Positions 5,587 through 8,971 of a stretch of DNA of 8,971 nt are shown here, one piece after another (position 1 is the first letter of the stretch; each line of letters begins with the position of its first letter). The DNA lies in the NCBI GenBank assembly GCA_029881175.1, contig JAOUNC010000089.1, positions 1 through 8,971 of the forward strand, given 5' to 3'. This DNA is from Nitrospirota bacterium (GTDB lineage: Bacteria; Nitrospirota; Nitrospiria; Nitrospirales; UBA8639). Under the pieces are notes generated by a model. It was not told the origin of the DNA. It did no database searches and saw nothing but the letters and a program-made list of their open reading frames with translations. The translations under genes were made by a program, and so were the position numbers.

Positions 5587-6888
5587 TCAGAGGGCATCTA
5601 GAGCATGCTCCATGGCTTTCCTATAGGTTTGTTGAGGAATAGCTGGCAATCCATTGCGATAGCCCCAACCATCCTTAACCACCTCGACCAACGCCCCATG
5701 ATCCAGACGGGAAGGATCCTGGACCACATCGCCCTGACACACGAGAAGATCCGCACGGCGCCCTTCAACCACGGCGCCCGTATCGGGAAGGCCGAGCTGC
5801 TCAGCAGCCAATCCCGTGGCGCCAAACCACGCAGCCAAGGGTGGCACCCCTTCCTGAATCAAGGCCACCAATTCCATATAATTGCGACCATGCATATCGG
5901 GCAGAACGGGGTCCGTTCCGGCCAATAATTTCAACCCACTCCCATGAGCCACTTTGACTGCCCTCGCATGGCTCTCCGACACCGCTTGTACTTTAGTTCT
6001 AATGTGTTCATTGAATTCATCTGATTGAGCCAATCGCTGTCCTACCCACGACGTGGGGGTGACCGTGCAACCCTTGGCATAGGCCAATTCAGCGAGAGAT
6101 TCATCCATAAATGAAATGTGCTGAATATCTTTCACGCCTGACTCAATGGCCATCCGGATCCCACTGTGGCTATGTGCATGCCCGGCCACATACATACCTC
6201 GGCCAGCCGCTTCGTCACAAATGGCGTCCATTTCTTCCAAAGTGAAATCGCGATGCTCTAAATGATCTGTCGGAGAGATCACACCAGGACTCGCACAAAT
6301 TTTCACCAGATCGCCGCCACAGGCCGCAATTTCTCTGACTCGCTTCCGGCATTCCCAGGGGCCGTCCACAATGCTGGAAGGTCGACCTGGACCTGCCGGC
6401 CATAACCGAGAAAGCTCGCCGCAACAGCGATCCGGACCTCGAAAATCAGCATGCCCACCAGTTGTCGACAACATACAAATGGCCAACTGTAAACGAGGCC
6501 CCAGTAAGACCCCCTGCTCCACCATTCGCTTCAAGACCTGGGTCGCACCGCCCACATCTCTGAGGGTGGTGACTCCACCATGCACTAAGGTGCGATACAA
6601 AATACGCTCCGCCCAAAACGGCGCCTCTGGCGAATTCATGCGATCCAAATTGGCATTCCCCACCCCCCACAGCGTCACATGGCCATGGCAATCAATCAGG
6701 CCTGGCGTGACGGTATAGGCTGAACAGTCGACCAGCTGAATTTCTGAACCCTGGGGATGGGTTGGAGTATGCGGGTGTACCCCCTTAATGACGCCCCCAT
6801 CAATCCAGATATCCATTCGTTCATGAATGGCCTCAATCCCGGCAGACGTCCCGTCATACAATTTTTGAATATTGGAGAGAATAAGCAT
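5587..6888 (-). CDS. Metal-dependent amidohydrolase (imidazolonepropionase/Xaa-Pro dipeptidase-like)
   Basis: This 433-residue enzyme of the amidohydrolase superfamily (PF01979) should hydrolyse an amide or peptide-like bond using one or two divalent metals. The N-terminal beta-sandwich residues lead into VTPGLIDCHGH with metal ligands H68 and H70. GGVTTLRDVGG (104-114) and STTGGHADFR (141-150) are typical of the Met-dependent hydrolase A group. K196 in LVKICASPG is the likely carboxylated lysine. H237 and H239 in AGHAHSHSG, H257 in IQHIS and D326 in AGTDPV complete the active site. The C-terminus closes with GRRADLLV (376-383), the usual return to the sandwich. No signal peptide is present, so it is cytosolic. 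The ATG at 6888 follows TAAGGAA by five bases. The gene stands alone. Relatives act on dipeptides, organophosphates or carbamates, and the substrate here is undetermined. Confidence 0.9.
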   Translation of the reverse strand: MLILSNIQKLYDGTSAGIEAIHERMDIWIDGGVIKGVHPHTPTHPQGSEIQLVDCSAYTVTPGLIDCHGHVTLWGVGNANLDRMNSPEAPFWAERILYRTLVHGGVTTLRDVGGATQVLKRMVEQGVLLGPRLQLAICMLSTTGGHADFRGPDRCCGELSRLWPAGPGRPSSIVDGPWECRKRVREIAACGGDLVKICASPGVISPTDHLEHRDFTLEEMDAICDEAAGRGMYVAGHAHSHSGIRMAIESGVKDIQHISFMDESLAELAYAKGCTVTPTSWVGQRLAQSDEFNEHIRTKVQAVSESHARAVKVAHGSGLKLLAGTDPVLPDMHGRNYMELVALIQEGVPPLAAWFGATGLAAEQLGLPDTGAVVEGRRADLLVCQGDVVQDPSRLDHGALVEVVKDGWGYRNGLPAIPQQTYRKAMEHALDAL

Positions 6889-7245
6889 GACCGTTCCTTA
6901 AACTTTCAATTGAAGGTACCGATTCAGTCAATCGATCCTAAGAATAGAATCAAACGAATATCAGGTGCAACATGACAACCAAAAACGCTGAAACCCAGTC
7001 GGGGAAATTTTGCAGGATGGAGGCAAACATGCTAGGGTCTGTCAACAAAATTTCACGGTGGTTACAGCAACGGTGAACATCGTTAACGAGTTTCCTTTTC
7101 TTCTCAACTTCCAACACAGACCAGCGTATTTTCGCCATTGTTACGGTGCACGACACCTCTTCTTCCCCAAAATTCCATTTATGATCCAGGGTTCGGACCA
7201 TTGTGCTTTCGCTGGTTGTCCATCTAGCTAGGAGCCTAAGCAGCC
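6889..7245. other. Divergent intergenic region upstream of gcvP
   Basis: No gene is firmly supported in these 357 bases. TTCAATTGAA (6904-6913) is a 10-base palindrome in the leader of the amidohydrolase. GAAATTTTG (7004-7012) and CAAAATTTC (7046-7054) are perfect 9-base inverted arms 33 bases apart. A 34-codon open frame (6972-7076) starts with an ATG four bases after AGGTG, but has no recognisable product. TATGAT near 7180 resembles a -10 box but lacks a -35 partner. I found no match to the glycine riboswitch core expected upstream of some gcv genes. Confidence 0.45.
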
Positions 7246-8971
7246 ATGACTGATTTTGCACAGCGCCACATCGGGTCGTCAGATAGCCACATTCAAGAAA
7301 TGTTAGGAACATTAGGACTGCCATCGCTCGATGCCCTCATTCAAGCCACCGTGCCGGAAGGAATCCGCATTTCCCATCCCTTGAATCTCCCGGCAGCCCA
7401 ATCCGAAGAAGACATGCTGGCGGAGTTACGCCGCATTGGGACGCAGAATCAACTGTACCGCTCCTTCATTGGCATGGGCTACTACGATTGCCTCACACCT
7501 CCGGTGATTGCACGAAACATCCTGGAAAATCCTGCCTGGTATACACAATACACGCCATATCAAGCAGAAATCGCACAGGGGCGCCTGGAAGCGTTACTCA
7601 ATTTTCAAACCATGGTAGCTGATCTAACTGGTCTCCCGTTGGCCAATGCCTCGCTGTTGGATGAAGCCACGGCGGCTGGGGAAGCCATGAGCATGTGCCG
7701 GGCCCTGAGTAAAGTCCAAGGTCAGACATTTTTTGTGACCGACGACTGCCACCCACAAACTCTGGCGGTCTTGCAGACACGCGCCCAGCCATTAAAGATC
7801 GTTATCACAATCGGCAATCCGGATACCCTGGTATTCCTACCCGGCCAAATCTTTGGCGTCCTCCTTTCCTATCCATCAACGGATGGCACCTTGCGATCCT
7901 ATCAAGAATTAGTAGGGAAGGCCCACGAAGCTGGGGCACTGGTCGTAGCCTGTACGGATCTTTTAGCCCTTACACTTTTAGTGCCACCAGGTGAATGGGG
8001 AGCCGATATTGCGATTGGATCTTCCCAACGATTTGGCGTCCCAATGGGATATGGGGGACCACATGCCGCGTTCATGGCAACTAAAGAAGAATTCAAACGA
8101 CAGATTCCTGGACGAATCGTGGGCGTCTCCAAAGATTCGAAAGGACGGAAAGCGTATCGCCTGGCTTTGCAAACGCGTGAGCAGCATATTCGACGCGATC
8201 GAGCCACCAGCAACATTTGTACAGCTCAAGTCCTCCTCGCCAATATGGCCAGTATGTATGCGGTCTATCATGGACCTGAAGGCTTGAAAGCCATTGCCAG
8301 CCGCATTCATCATCTCACGCACAACATGGCCAAAGGCCTGCGCCAACTGGGATGCGAGCTTCGGGAATCAGCCTTTTTCGATACCCTCCGCGTCAAATGC
8401 CCCTACCTCTCAGCGGAGGACATTCAGCGCAAAACTCAGCAGGCCCATATGAATTTCCGAAGATTTGAGGATGACACCTTTGGCATCTCATTAGATGAAA
8501 CCACCACGATCCAAGAGGTTTGCCAAATCTTAGCTATCTTTTCTGCAAGCAACACGCTGCCCAATGCTTTGGAGCAAGGAAACGAAGCGCCCGATGGCGC
8601 CATCCCGATTGAACTTCAGCGGCAATCGCCCTATCTGACTCATTCAGTATTTCATGCGTATCATTCTGAGCATGAACTCCTCCGGTATATGCACCGCCTC
8701 CAATCGAAAGATCTCTCACTCGTACATTCCATGATTCCATTAGGGTCGTGCACGATGAAACTCAATGCCACGGCGGAGATGATTCCGGTGACCTGGCCCG
8801 AGTTCAGTCACCTCCACCCCTTTGTTCCAGATGAACAAGCCAAAGGCTACCATCTGTTAACCCACCAATTGGAAGCCTGGCTAGCAGAAATCACCGGTTT
8901 TGCTGCCGTGTCGTTGCAACCGAACGCTGGCTCACAAGGCGAATATGCAGGACTCATGGTGATTCGGGCAT
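7246..8971 (+). CDS. gcvP: Glycine dehydrogenase (decarboxylating), P protein, N-terminal 575 residues; continues past the window
   Basis: The P protein of the glycine cleavage system decarboxylates glycine with pyridoxal phosphate and passes the aminomethyl group to the lipoyl arm of GcvH. The N-terminus has the family RHIG (7-10). [10 protein letters not shown] begins at 71, [21 protein letters not shown] at about 103-123, and [13 protein letters not shown] starts at 136 (the usual LLDEGTA has Ala at 141). [13 protein letters not shown] starts at 252, MGYGGPH follows, and GSCTMKLN (500-507) marks the start of the second half. [10 protein letters not shown] (560-569) is the last clear motif. 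This layout with both halves continuous shows a single-chain P protein of roughly 950 residues, not the split GcvPA/GcvPB form. The PLP lysine lies beyond the edge. The ATG at 7246 follows AGGAG (7230-7234) by 11 bases, slightly long. No gcvT or gcvH is in view upstream. Confidence 0.96.
   Translation, partial: MTDFAQRHIGSSDSHIQEMLGTLGLPSLDALIQATVPEGIRISHPLNLPAAQSEEDMLAELRRIGTQNQLYRSFIGMGYYDCLTPPVIARNILENPAWYTQYTPYQAEIAQGRLEALLNFQTMVADLTGLPLANASLLDEATAAGEAMSMCRALSKVQGQTFFVTDDCHPQTLAVLQTRAQPLKIVITIGNPDTLVFLPGQIFGVLLSYPSTDGTLRSYQELVGKAHEAGALVVACTDLLALTLLVPPGEWGADIAIGSSQRFGVPMGYGGPHAAFMATKEEFKRQIPGRIVGVSKDSKGRKAYRLALQTREQHIRRDRATSNICTAQVLLANMASMYAVYHGPEGLKAIASRIHHLTHNMAKGLRQLGCELRESAFFDTLRVKCPYLSAEDIQRKTQQAHMNFRRFEDDTFGISLDETTTIQEVCQILAIFSASNTLPNALEQGNEAPDGAIPIELQRQSPYLTHSVFHAYHSEHELLRYMHRLQSKDLSLVHSMIPLGSCTMKLNATAEMIPVTWPEFSHLHPFVPDEQAKGYHLLTHQLEAWLAEITGFAAVSLQPNAGSQGEYAGLMVIRA

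Noticed and set aside
7077..7245. Glycine riboswitch upstream of gcvP
   Set aside because: No recognisable tandem or single aptamer core was found; conserved purine-rich motifs of that class are absent by eye.
6950..7324. Minus-strand 124-codon open frame upstream of and overlapping gcvP
   Set aside because: It overlaps the certain gcvP start in antisense, has no recognisable domain and has an unbalanced composition; treated as chance.
7598..8740. Several minus-strand open frames inside gcvP
   Set aside because: They are antisense to a continuous, well-conserved gcvP reading frame and encode nothing recognisable.

Overview
The window looks like an ordinary bacterial chromosome segment of about 50% GC with short, mostly Shine-Dalgarno-led genes on both strands. 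No IS element, tRNA, rRNA or CRISPR array was recognised. The gene set and overall sequence style suggest a Nitrospirota-type bacterium (Nitrospira or a relative). That is an inference from familiarity with such proteins, and no marker gene here settles it.

Layout. Positions 1-251 are a leader with a good sigma70-type promoter. Positions 252-2554 hold the clearest pathway unit: an arsenite methyltransferase of the arsenosugar type (arsM) followed by the radical SAM enzyme arsS. Together they should methylate inorganic arsenic and attach a deoxyadenosyl group, giving the precursor of arsenosugars. A small membrane-anchored YHS-domain protein (2614-2862, minus) converges on arsS. Divergent from it is an apparently exported cyclase-family (kynurenine formamidase-like) protein (3037-3852), followed by a MoaD/ThiS-type beta-grasp protein that lacks the usual C-terminal Gly-Gly (3935-4210). 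A near-perfect bidirectional terminator (4222-4259) separates this from a convergent HU-family DNA-binding protein (4349-4639, minus), which has a near-consensus promoter and a long leader. An acidic protein of unknown function (4971-5567) runs convergently into a metal-dependent amidohydrolase (5587-6888, minus). After a 357-bp intergenic region, the first 575 codons of glycine dehydrogenase gcvP begin at 7246 and run off the right edge.

How the genes fit together. Only arsM-arsS form an evident pathway, and no arsR, arsC, arsB or acr3 is in view. The other genes look like independent housekeeping or accessory units, each with its own orientation and spacing. The points most worth a second look are the duplicated C-terminal domain and cysteine tail of ArsM, the MoaD-like protein without a conjugation tail, and the unrecognised acidic protein.
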